Shown: positions 6,451-14,400 of the stretch, in pieces
Layout of the letters: each line of letters opens with the position of its first letter
How positions within the stretch are numbered: the stretch's first letter is position 1
Source: JAKORR01 sp964608495
Lineage (GTDB): Bacteria; Armatimonadota; Zipacnadia; Zipacnadales; FEN-943
Direction: 5' to 3'
Assembly (NCBI GenBank): GCA_964608495.1
Contig: CAZSOQ010000124.1
Coordinates: forward strand, 1-15,321
DNA: 15,321 nucleotides
The notes under the pieces: generated by a model
Told to the model about the DNA's origin: nothing
Seen by the model: the letters and a program-made list of their open reading frames with translations, nothing else
The model's database searches: none
Translations under genes and position numbers: made by a program

Positions 6451-7746
6451 CTAGCGGACGCCGAGCAGGTCTGGCAGCCAGAGCGACAGGGCGGGGACGT
6501 AGGTAACGAGGGCGAGCGTAAGGAGCTGGGCCAGCAGCAGAGGCCAGAGGTGGCGCACCATGGGGCCGAGCTCGACCTTGGCCGCGGCGCTGGCTGCGAA
6601 GAGATTCACGCCGACCGGGGGCGTCACCTGGGCCACGGCCAGGTTGACGGTCATGATGAGGCCGAAGTGCACGGGGTCCACCCCGAGCGCGCGAGCGGCG
6701 GGAAGCAGGATGGGCGTGAAGATGTAGTAGATCGAGATGGGGTCGAGGAGGCAGCCCGCGGCGAGGAGCAGCAGGTTGATGAGGAGCAGACCGAGCAGGC
6801 GTCCGGCGCTGAGGGCGGCGAGGGCCTCGCCGGCGGCCCGCACGGCGCCCTGGGTATTGAGGACCCAGGCGAAGAGGCCGGCGCAGACGACGATGAACAT
6901 GACGGTGGCCGAGGCCTTGCCGGCGTCGGCGAGGACTTCGCCCAGGCCACGGAGCCCGCAGCGGCGGTAGATGACGAGGTCGAGGAGGAGGGCGTAGGCG
7001 ACGACGACGGCGGCGGCCTCGGTGGGGGTGAAGACGCCGCCGTAGATGCCGCCGAGGATGACGAGGGGCGCGAGGAGCCCAGGCAGGCCGCGGAGGACGC
7101 GGCGGCTGAGGGTGGGGCCCTGGGGTAGCTGGGCCTGCTTGCCGTAGCCCCTGCGAGAGGCGACGAGGCCGGTGGCGACCATTAGGGTGCCGCCCATGAG
7201 GATGCCTGGGAGGACGCCGGCCATGAAGAGGCGGGAGATGGACGCCTCGGCGACGACACCGTAGACAATGAGGGCGATGCTGGGGGGGATGATGATGCCG
7301 ATGCTGCCGGAGGTGGCGCAGAGGGCGCCGGTAAAGCCCGCGCCGTAGCCCGCAGCGGCCATGGAGGGCGCCAGGGCGGCGGCGAGGGCGGCCACATCGG
7401 CGGGCCCGGAGCCCGAGCAACCGGCGAAGAAGATGCCGGCAACGACCATGACCATGCCCAGGCCGCCGGTGAGACGGCCCACGAGGGTCTGGGCGAGGTG
7501 GGCCAGCTCCTGGGCGACGCCGGAGCGGGCGAGGATATGGCCGGCGAGGATGAAGAGGGGGATGGCGAGAAGGGTGAAGCAGTCAGCGGCGCCGAGGACG
7601 GACTGGGCCACGAAGGGCAGGGGGGCGAGGTGCCAGGCCAGGATGACGACGCCGGCGGCGGCGCCGAGGCTGACGGCGATGGGTGCGCCCAGCAGCAGCA
7701 GGGCGGCGAAGAGGCTCAGGAGCGCGATGACGGGCGCCATGGGCAT
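6451..7746 (-). CDS. dctM: TRAP transporter large permease subunit (DctM family)
   Basis: DctM is the 12-helix membrane subunit that moves the substrate, usually an organic or sugar acid, with sodium ions. The 431-residue product has the family's length. It opens MPMAPVIALLSLFAALLLLGAPIAVSLG. It carries the typical LLAIPLFILAGHILARSG, the IFFAGCSGSGPADVAAL and TSGSIGIIIPPSIALIVYG segments, GGIYGGVFTPTEAAAVVV and a C-terminal PVGVNLFAASA. Almost the whole chain is hydrophobic helices. The reading frame extends 42 residues further upstream through proline-rich sequence overlapping dctQ. I start at ATG 7746 because that is where the family begins; ATG 7740 is equally possible. dctQ ends 7 bases upstream, implying translational coupling. 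Last gene of the minus-strand operon. Confidence 0.93.
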   Translation of the reverse strand: MPMAPVIALLSLFAALLLLGAPIAVSLGAAAGVVILAWHLAPLPFVAQSVLGAADCFTLLAIPLFILAGHILARSGVAQELAHLAQTLVGRLTGGLGMVMVVAGIFFAGCSGSGPADVAALAAALAPSMAAAGYGAGFTGALCATSGSIGIIIPPSIALIVYGVVAEASISRLFMAGVLPGILMGGTLMVATGLVASRRGYGKQAQLPQGPTLSRRVLRGLPGLLAPLVILGGIYGGVFTPTEAAAVVVAYALLLDLVIYRRCGLRGLGEVLADAGKASATVMFIVVCAGLFAWVLNTQGAVRAAGEALAALSAGRLLGLLLINLLLLAAGCLLDPISIYYIFTPILLPAARALGVDPVHFGLIMTVNLAVAQVTPPVGVNLFAASAAAKVELGPMVRHLWPLLLAQLLTLALVTYVPALSLWLPDLLGVR

Positions 7747-7753
7747 GGTCGGC

Positions 7754-8317
7754 TCAGGAAGGGCCGCCCTCGGGCCACGCGGGAGTGGATTGGGGCGCGG
7801 GGGGCTCAGGCGAGGCAGGGGCATCGGGTCCGCGCCAGGCGTGGGCGAGCTCGCGCAGGGCGGCCAGGCCACAGCCCACGGGTACGGCCAGGCCCAGCCA
7901 CCAGGCCGGAAGGCCGAAGGCGGCGGTGGTCTGGCCGGTGGTGGCCTGGAGGCGCACGACCAGCGCGCCGGCGACGCACAGGAGCAGGAAGAAGGCCGCC
8001 GCGACGGCGGCCAGGGCCCAGTTCAGGACGCGGGCAGGAGTGCCGCGGAGTCGGGTCCTGAGGCCGCCGAGGCCAAGGTGAGCGCCCTGGCGGGCGGCCA
8101 GGGCGATGCCGAGGAAGGTGGCCCAGACGAAGAGGTAGCGGGTGAGCTCTTCGGCGAAGGAGAGCGAGTAGTGGAGGACGTGGCGGGAAAGGACGCCGGC
8201 GACGACGGCCAGGGTCACGAAGGCCAGGGCCGCCGCGATGAGCCACTCCTCACCATGGCCGGCGAGCTTAAGAAGCCCCCGCCGCAGCGTCCTCGGCCTC
8301 CTTGCGGAACTGGTCAA
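7754..8317 (-). CDS. dctQ: TRAP transporter small permease subunit (DctQ family)
   Basis: DctQ is the four-helix membrane partner of DctM. The chain (up to 187 residues) has four hydrophobic segments. The hallmark SLSFAEELTRYLFVWATFLGIALAARQGAHL sits at about residues 51-81 (conserved S-x-x-EE-x-x-R-Y-x-F-x-W pattern). The C-terminal tail is proline-rich. The start is uncertain. TTG 8317 gives a 50-base overlap with dctP. A perfect AAGGAGG inside that overlap lies 9 bases before an in-frame CTG at 8287, which would give a start close to the family N-terminus. No ATG or GTG is available before the first helix. It lies between dctP and dctM, as in standard TRAP operons. Confidence 0.9.
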   Translation of the reverse strand: MTSSARRPRTLRRGLLKLAGHGEEWLIAAALAFVTLAVVAGVLSRHVLHYSLSFAEELTRYLFVWATFLGIALAARQGAHLGLGGLRTRLRGTPARVLNWALAAVAAAFFLLLCVAGALVVRLQATTGQTTAAFGLPAWWLGLAVPVGCGLAALRELAHAWRGPDAPASPEPPAPQSTPAWPEGGPS

Positions 8318-9353
8318 TGAGGTCCCGGCCGATGGTATCGGTGTACTCGTCGTAGACGGCCGCGACCTTCTGGCGGAAGGGACCGCGCTGGGCCTTGGTG
8401 AGCACCGTCACGTCCATGCCCAGGCCCCGGAGCTCGTCGCGTAGCTTGCCCTCTTCCTCCTCGACCTGCTCGCGCTGGGCCGTCATGGCTTCCCGGGCCG
8501 CCCTGCGCAGCAGCTCTTGCCGCTCGGGGCTCAGACCGTCCCAGCGCTTCCTGTTGATGCACAGGACGATGGGGTCGTAGGAGTAGTCCCAGCAGGTGAG
8601 GTACTTCTGGACCTCGTAGAGCTTAGCCGACTTGATGACATGGAGAGGGTTCTCCTGGCCGTCCATGGTGCCCTGCTGGAGGGCGGTGAAGAGCTCGCCG
8701 AAGTTCATGGAGCTGGGATCGGCGCCGAGGAGTTGGAACAGCGAGATGTACATCTTGATGGCGGGGACGCGGACCTTGAGCCCGCGCAAGTCGTCGGGCG
8801 AGAGGACGGGCCGGCGGGCGTTGGTGAGCTGGCGGAAGCCGTTGACGCCGTAGGCCAGGCCCACGAGGTTCTTCTCCGGCAGGACCTCGAGCAGCTTGCG
8901 GCCGGCCGGACCATCGCAGACGCGGGCGGCGGCGGCGTAGTCAGGGAACAGCCAGGGCAGGCTGAAGACGCTGAAGCGCTGGTCGAGGAGGCTGAGGAGG
9001 ATCGTGGACTCGAGGGAGAGATCGAGGGCGCCGGACTGGACCATCTCGAGCTCGGTGCGCTGATTGTGGTTGGCGAGCTGGGCCTCGGGGTAGATCTCGA
9101 CCCTGACTCGCCCGCCGCCACGCTCGGCCACGAGGTCGGCGAAGCGCTTGGCTCCGGCGTACCAGCTAGAGTTCTCGCCGAGCATCAGGCTGAACTTGAG
9201 GGTCAGGGCTGGGCCAGCGGCCGGGCCCGCGGCGGCGCCACGGGCACCGGGGCCAGCAGTGGGGCCGGCCTCGGGCGTGGCGGGCCGGCGTCCACAGCCG
9301 GCGGCGAGCAGCAGGCAGAGCGTCGCGGCCACGGTCAAGGGGACGCGAGGCAT
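8268..9353 (-). CDS. dctP: TRAP transporter substrate-binding lipoprotein (DctP family)
   Basis: The protein captures the ligand outside the cytoplasmic membrane and passes it to DctQM. A 361-residue chain starts MPRVPLTVAATLCLLLAAGC, a lipoprotein signal with C20 as the likely lipidated residue, then an Ala/Gly/Pro-rich linker to about residue 50. The DctP fold follows. KVRVP at 193-197 supplies R195, the position that normally binds the ligand carboxylate, and GELFTALQQGTMDGQENP (219-236) is the family signature. I chose ATG 9353. GGAGG is 7 bases before it, whereas the earlier ATG 9359 lies only one base after the same Shine-Dalgarno. The deacetylase gene ends 27 bases upstream, so the two are probably one transcript. 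Substrate unknown, likely an acidic sugar or organic acid. Confidence 0.93.
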   Translation of the reverse strand: MPRVPLTVAATLCLLLAAGCGRRPATPEAGPTAGPGARGAAAGPAAGPALTLKFSLMLGENSSWYAGAKRFADLVAERGGGRVRVEIYPEAQLANHNQRTELEMVQSGALDLSLESTILLSLLDQRFSVFSLPWLFPDYAAAARVCDGPAGRKLLEVLPEKNLVGLAYGVNGFRQLTNARRPVLSPDDLRGLKVRVPAIKMYISLFQLLGADPSSMNFGELFTALQQGTMDGQENPLHVIKSAKLYEVQKYLTCWDYSYDPIVLCINRKRWDGLSPERQELLRRAAREAMTAQREQVEEEEGKLRDELRGLGMDVTVLTKAQRGPFRQKVAAVYDEYTDTIGRDLIDQFRKEAEDAAAGAS

Positions 9354-9380
9354 TGGCATACCTCCGGTGCCCCCGGGGCC

Positions 9381-10211
9381 TCAGCCCGTCGTTCCGCTGA
9401 GGCGCCGGTAGAGTTCCAGACAGTGGACGATCTCCAGGCCGCTGCCCTTCACGTAGCCGATGAGGCGGTCGAGCCCCTGGCAGCGGTCGAACCCCCACAG
9501 CGACCAGGGATGGCAGGTGGGCATGTAGTGGACGAGGTCGTGCGTGCCGGCCCAGTCCACGCCCTTGCGGTACACGTCAAACCACTCGAGCGAGTCGCGG
9601 GGCGGGCGGGGCGGCAGGCCCCAGGGGAGCACGGGCGGCCACGCGGCCGGTATGCCCGCGTCCGTCTGGGTCGTGAGCACGTTGTCGTGCCAATCGTGGG
9701 GCGGCAGCTCCCACAGCTCGGGGAAGCCGTCGGCCTCGTAGTTGTAGGGCTGAGTGAGCGGGGCCGGGATGGTCTCGTTGGGGCCGCGGGCGTCGGACCG
9801 CACGAAGCGGATCCCCTCGTCCCAGAGCTTCCGCAAGACGATCCTCTCGCCCCGCAAGCCGTCTGTGAAGCCGCCGGGCGTGGTGAAGCCGATGGGGCGC
9901 CGGCCGAAGGTGTCGGCGATGAGATCGCAGGCCAGCGTGATCTCGCGGTTCAGCAACTCCTCGGACTGGTCGGCGGGCTGGCCGTGGACGGGCTTGAGGC
10001 GCGGGTGGGAGTAGCTGTGACACTCGATGTCGAAGAGCTCGTCGTCCAGGATGCGCCGGTACTCGGGCCCAGCCTGCTCGAGCAGTCGCGCGACCACGAA
10101 GAAGGTGGCCGGTACGTCGTGCTTGCGGTGAACGGCGGCCACGGCGGCCGCGGCGGCGAGGGAGCGCTTGGGCTCGGCCTCGAGGTCATAGGCGGACACG
10201 AAGACGGTCAT
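9381..10211 (-). CDS. Polysaccharide deacetylase-family (NodB/CE4 fold) hydrolase
   Basis: CE4-fold enzymes are metal-dependent hydrolases that remove N- or O-acyl groups from sugars; relatives such as PuuE act on allantoin. The 276-residue product starts MTVFVSAYDLEAEPKRS, in which YDLE (8-11) replaces the classic TFDDG motif 1. H65 and H69 in CHSYSH form motif 2, and TTPGGF (110-115) matches motif 3. The late LVHYMPTCHP (227-236) and PPHDWHDN (170-177) may be motifs 4 and 5. No signal peptide is seen, so a cytoplasmic site is likely. That argues against cell-wall peptidoglycan and for a small imported substrate. AAGGAAGGG lies just before ATG 10211; longer in-frame upstream sequence is not conserved. 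First gene of the TRAP operon. Exact substrate unknown. Confidence 0.87.
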   Translation of the reverse strand: MTVFVSAYDLEAEPKRSLAAAAAVAAVHRKHDVPATFFVVARLLEQAGPEYRRILDDELFDIECHSYSHPRLKPVHGQPADQSEELLNREITLACDLIADTFGRRPIGFTTPGGFTDGLRGERIVLRKLWDEGIRFVRSDARGPNETIPAPLTQPYNYEADGFPELWELPPHDWHDNVLTTQTDAGIPAAWPPVLPWGLPPRPPRDSLEWFDVYRKGVDWAGTHDLVHYMPTCHPWSLWGFDRCQGLDRLIGYVKGSGLEIVHCLELYRRLSGTTG

Positions 10212-10314
10212 TGGCAGGCCCTTCCTTTGGCTGAAGGGGACCGCAGCACTGAGGCCGCGCCGACGACGACGACGGGTACAGGCCCTCCAGTGTCGGTATA
10301 CGGACCAAGGGCGG

Positions 10315-10323
10315 ATGATAGCA
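10315..10323 (-). promoter_or_regulatory. Candidate extended -10 promoter of the deacetylase-TRAP operon
   Basis: On the minus strand TGCTATCAT is an extended -10 (TGn plus TATCAT, 5 of 6 to TATAAT). It lies about 104 bases before the deacetylase start. The hexamer 17 bp upstream, TTACGC, is a poor -35, as is common for extended -10 promoters. The hairpin at 10330-10352 lies in its spacer and -35 region. Confidence 0.4.
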
Positions 10324-10329
10324 CAAACC

Positions 10330-10352
10330 GCCCGGGGCGTAAGCCCGGGGCG
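10330..10352. repeat. Duplicated 10-mer forming a GNRA-capped hairpin
   Basis: GCCCGGGGCG occurs at 10330-10339 and again at 10343-10352, separated by TAA. The two copies also fold: GCCC and GGGC flank a G-G mismatch on each side of a GTAA tetraloop (10339-10342). The element sits between the two divergent transcription units. Confidence 0.5.
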
Positions 10353-10402
10353 CGGGCCCGAGGCGTGAGCACGGTTCGCCGGAGGTGGCCGGCCCGCCGG
10401 CC

Positions 10403-10478
10403 GCCAGCACAGCCGGCTCCTACGACGGGCTGTTGCCAGCCGGTGCGGTCTCCCCCTGTGGGAGCCAGCTTCGCCGGC
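10403..10478. repeat. REPIN-like inverted pair of REP elements
   Basis: The right arm (10458-10478, + strand) reads GTGGGAGCCAGC-TTC-GCCGGC. The left arm (10403-10423), read on the minus strand, is GTAGGAGCCGGC-TGT-GCTGGC. They agree at 16 of 21 positions. Each has a GTRG head and an imperfect palindrome, the usual anatomy of REP sequences mobilised by RAYT transposases. The arms face each other over a 34-base spacer, as in a REPIN. No RAYT gene is in the window. Confidence 0.5.
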
Positions 10479-10493
10479 CAGGGGGACCCGCGG

Positions 10494-10522
10494 TTGACAC
10501 CCGGACTCGGCGGGGGCAGACT
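10494..10522 (+). promoter_or_regulatory. Candidate promoter of the isomerase/epimerase gene
   Basis: TTGACA (10494-10499) is a perfect -35. After 17 bp the -10 would be CAGACT (10517-10522), only 3 of 6 to consensus. A start near 10529 gives a leader of about 37 bases. It starts 15 bases after the REPIN-like element. Confidence 0.45.
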
Positions 10523-10565
10523 CCTGCCGCGATGGCAACAATGGGCACGGCCCGGGAGGACGACA

Positions 10566-11351
10566 ATGGTCATAGGGATAGCAGGCTGGGCGGTCAATCG
10601 TCGGTTCAGGGCTGAAGAGAACCCGCTCCCGCTGCTCGACTTCCCCAGGGTCGCGAGGGACGAGTTCGGGATCTCGCATATCGAGATCAACAACGTCTTC
10701 ATGGCGTCGCACGGGGACGCCTACCTGGGGGAATTGGTGGCGGCGGCACGGGAGGCGGGGGTCACGATGTGGGGCATGGCGGTGGACGGCACGGGCAACC
10801 CCAGCGCGCTCGACCAGGCTGAGCGCAAGGAAGCCGTGGCGCGGGCGATGGAGTACTTCGACATCGCCGGCAAGCTGGGCCTGAGGTACTTCCGCGTGAA
10901 CACGGGCGGGTCGCCGGATTGCCCGCCGGAGGAGATGCAGGCCTGCATCCGGAGCTTCCGCGAGTTGGCGGAGGAAGGGGAACGCTGTGGGATCAAGATC
11001 GCGACGGAGAACCATGGGGGCCTGGCCACGCGGCCGGAGAACATGGTCAGGCTGATCGAGGGCGTGGGGTTGGCGAGCATGGCCTCGCTGCCCGACTTCG
11101 GCAACTTCGACGAGAGTTTCCGGTACGCCGGGATCGCGCGGATCATGCCCTACGCGGTGGGCGTGCACGCGAAGTGGAACAAGCGCGACGGCGGTCGGGT
11201 GGACATCCCGCGGATGATCGGGATCACGCGGGACAGCGGCTACGACGGGCCGGTCTTCATCGAAGACGGCGGCCCAGTGGACGACCATCGTGGGACGCTG
11301 GAGCTCAAGGGCGCGCTGATGGCCGTGATGCCCGAGTACAGCGACGACTAG
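10566..11351 (+). CDS. Sugar phosphate isomerase/epimerase-like TIM barrel (AP endonuclease 2 superfamily)
   Basis: Members of this superfamily isomerise or epimerise ketoses and inositol derivatives with a divalent metal. The 261-residue protein starts MVIGIAGWAVNRRF. A complete metal tetrad can be read: E148 in KIATENHGG, D177 in SLPDFGNFD, H201 in GVHAKWN and E233 in PVFIEDGG, as in D-tagatose 3-epimerase relatives. No signal peptide is seen, so it is cytoplasmic. GGGAGGA (10554-10560) stands 5 bases before the ATG; upstream open frame to 8517 lies antisense to the TRAP genes and is not coding. It is transcribed away from the deacetylase-TRAP operon and may process the same imported compound, but this is inference. 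The true substrate is unknown. Confidence 0.88.
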   Translation: MVIGIAGWAVNRRFRAEENPLPLLDFPRVARDEFGISHIEINNVFMASHGDAYLGELVAAAREAGVTMWGMAVDGTGNPSALDQAERKEAVARAMEYFDIAGKLGLRYFRVNTGGSPDCPPEEMQACIRSFRELAEEGERCGIKIATENHGGLATRPENMVRLIEGVGLASMASLPDFGNFDESFRYAGIARIMPYAVGVHAKWNKRDGGRVDIPRMIGITRDSGYDGPVFIEDGGPVDDHRGTLELKGALMAVMPEYSDD

Positions 11352-11378
11352 CTCGGCCGCGCGAATAGACAGAGCCGA

Positions 11379-11422
11379 CAGGTGAGGCGGGGCGCCGCGC
11401 GAGGGCCCTGCTGCCTCGCCTG
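11379..11422. terminator. Candidate bidirectional terminator between convergent genes
   Basis: CAGGTGAGGC (11379-11388) pairs with GCCTCGCCTG (11413-11422): 10 bp with one T-G wobble and a 24-base GC-rich loop. It is located between the isomerase stop and the end of the beta-helix gene on the other strand. There is no T-run on either side, so efficiency is uncertain. Confidence 0.35.
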
Positions 11423-11435
11423 GGTCACCCCGGCC

Positions 11436-14400
11436 TCACGGGCGCCGGGCCTCGGCGGCGACCTCCTCGGGTGAGAGACACCGCGGCCAGATCTTCACCT
11501 CGTCTATCAGCCCCGTCAGGTAGCCGGGAACGTCGGCCTTGGGCGGGTCGCCACCCCAGGCCTCCCAGCCGATCCGCAGCGCCTGCTCGTTGGTGGCGAG
11601 CTTCTGGCCCGCGAGGTCGCGAGTGGCGACGGGCCGGCCGTTGTGGTACAGCACGACGCGCTTGCCCTCCTCGACCACCGCGGCAACGTGCTGCCATTCG
11701 CCCGCGACGAGGACGGGCGGGCTCGAGAAGTTGTAGCTCGTCCACTTGCCCTCCTGGTCCGTGGCCTCGTACACGATCTCGCCGTTGCGCATCCCGAGGA
11801 CGAAGGGGCTCTGGCTGTGGCCGGTGCGCTTGGACACGAACCCCCAGCGGCCGTTGACGAAGTCCGGGTTGACCCACAGGGCGACGGTGAAGCTGCTCAG
11901 GTTGAGGGAGAAGCACACTCCGTCGGAGGCGGCCTCGGCGTAGGATTTGCCGTCGAGCTTCAGGGCCTGGCCGTGCACTCCCGGGGCCAGCGTGGGGCTG
12001 CCGTGGAGGGTGGTCGTCAGGTCCAGGTCGAGGGGCGAGCGGCCCTTGAGCAGTTTCGCGCCCGTGGCGGGGGCTGCCGTCTCGTCGAAGCTCCACCAGG
12101 CCAGGGGCTCCGAGCCTTCGCCCAGTGCAGCGACGGCCTCGCGCCACCTCTTCACCTCGGCGACCGCGTCGCGCACTTCCCTGGTGCAGTCAGTGAAGCG
12201 GTTGTTGCGGTAGAGGACACCCAGGCCGTCGCGCACGCGCAGGCCGACGTCGGAGTGCTCGACCGTGTTGGCCTCGACGATCACGTTCTCGACCGCGTCC
12301 GTGCCGTTCTCGCTGGAGACCTCGATGGAGGCGTTGTTGTGCAGGTGATTGCCGCGGACGACGGCGCCTATCTGGGCGCTGGGCGAGCGGCCGGTGATGC
12401 CCAGGTGCGAGGGGCCCGCGGCCTGGGCGTTGTTGGCGCCGAAGCGGTAGCTGTTGCCCTCGAGGATCTCGTTGCCGAGCCACTGGCAGAACAGGTCCGG
12501 CTGGACGCCGTGGTAGGTGATGCCCAGCCCGTGGAAGCCGCCCGAGCGGGTGGTGGTGTTGGCGGTGGCGACGTTCTCGATGGCCGTGCCATAGTACTGG
12601 ATGCCGATGCCGGCGTCGCTGAAGTCGCAGCCCTCGAAGACATAGCGGCGGTGCATCTGGGTGACGGTGGCGCGGGACGTGTCGTCAAAGAGGGGGGCCC
12701 AGTCGGGCGTGGCGCCCAGGGCGTGGTTGACCAGGCCCGGCGACACGAGGGGCCGGACCGTGACCCGGCGGGCGTCGTGGGTAACCACGCGGGCGAGGAA
12801 GCCCCGGCCGTGCCCGGCGATGACCGCGAATAGAGCGCCCTGCCAGGGCCGGTCGCCCCACTGGGGGTCGTCGGACAGCTCGACCACCAGGTCTGCGCCC
12901 TCTCCCCTCTCGACCGGGGAGAAGCCGCCGAAGTAGGCGCCGCCGCCGGCGTCGGAGGTGAAGGCCTCGCGGTCCCAGCCGTGCATGAGGGAGTAGGTAT
13001 TGTGGCGGGTGTGGATGTTCTCGGAGCGGGTCCAGGGGCCGTAGCAGGCGTAGCCGCCGCCCGTGGACATGAGGTCCCCGCCGATCAGGTCGTTGTCCTC
13101 GAAGACCACGTCGCGGCAGACATTGAGGTTGTACCAGCCCCATCGGCCGTTATGGAGCCTGTTGCGCGCCAGGAGCGCGCCGCTGGCCGCGAAGCAATAC
13201 AGCGACCGGCCCGAGCCGTAGAGGTCGCAGTCGGCGACCACGATGTCCGGGCCGCTGAAGCGCACGGTGTCGCCTCCGCCCGTGGAGAGCTTGAGGGACG
13301 CGCGGAAGCGCTCGTCAACCTCCTCGGGCTTGAGATGGCCGCGATAGGCATCGCCGCGCACGCGCACGCGCCGCAGACAGACGTGGCCGGAGGTGGTGGG
13401 GTCGCCGGTCATGTCGCCGCCGATTATGTGCCTGTGATTGCTACAGTAGAGCGTGAGGTCCTGGAGGGCGAAGTGATGCGCTCCCTGGACCCAGGCGTCG
13501 GGCGGCTCATCGGTGTCGGGGACGGCAAGGGCCGTGAGGTGCATTCCCTCGCCCGCCAGCATGGTGTACGGAGGGACCACGAGGCCGGCGCTTAGGAAGA
13601 AGCGCCCGCGAGGCAGGTGAACCACCGCGACACCCCTGGCCTTGCCCGCGGCGTCCAGGGCCGCCTGAATCGCGGCGGTATCGTCGGTGCTGTCATCGCC
13701 GCTGGCGCCGAAGTCGGCCACGGAAAGGTGGGTGACCTCGGTCTCCGGGAAGGGGAGCCGCTCGCCCTCGGCGGGGGGCTTTGCGGGCGCGAGCTGGTAG
13801 AGCTGGGAGGGCAGGTCGGTCTTCGGCACGATGCGCACGCGGTAGCCCCCGCCGTCCGCCCAGCAGGCCGCCGAGCCGTGGCCGTTGTACACCAGCAGGC
13901 GCCCCTCAGCGCCCACGGGGATGGTGTCGGGCACAAGGGCCCGCAGGCTCCAGGCGGAGCGCCCCTGGGCTGCGGGCGCGGTGCCCTGTCCGCCGGCCGC
14001 CGTCGGCGCCGGGCCCGGTGGCATGGTCTCCGGCCGCGGCAGCCAGGACTGCCACCGGACTCCGCCCGCCGGCGCGAGGGACGCGCGCGGTGGCACGGTC
14101 TCGACGGCAAGCTCCACGGTCCCGGCTTCCCGGCCCCGGTCCTCGAGCCGGAGGAACACCCTCGGCGCCGCCTCGGCCAGCGTCAGGCAACGGCCGTTGA
14201 CCCGGATCCAGCCGCCTGGGGTGCCGTAGACCGTGGCATCGGGAGCCACGGCATCCTGGGCCTCAAGGTCCCGGCCGGCGTCCCCGAGCAGCCACCATAC
14301 CTCCGGGGCGTTGAGCCAAGCCGTGGCGAGGGCCTGGTGGGCCTGACCGGCCCGGCGGAAGAGGGTGACGCGGTAGACGCCCGGCCCGCCCAGGTCGGGA

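Noticed and set aside
9357..9359. ATG at 9359 as the dctP start
   Set aside because: It lies one base after the Shine-Dalgarno, which is too close; ATG 9353 is 7 bases from it.
10257..10274. Short GAC repeat run
   Set aside because: Four or five triplets in GC-rich DNA are expected by chance, and no function is apparent.
8517..10565. Long + strand open frame leading into the isomerase gene
   Set aside because: It lies opposite dctP, the deacetylase and the spacer; only the part from ATG 10566 resembles a known family and has a ribosome site.
10212..11288. Upstream extension of the deacetylase frame on the minus strand
   Set aside because: It crosses the divergent spacer and the isomerase gene and is not conserved; ATG 10211 with its Shine-Dalgarno begins the family fold.
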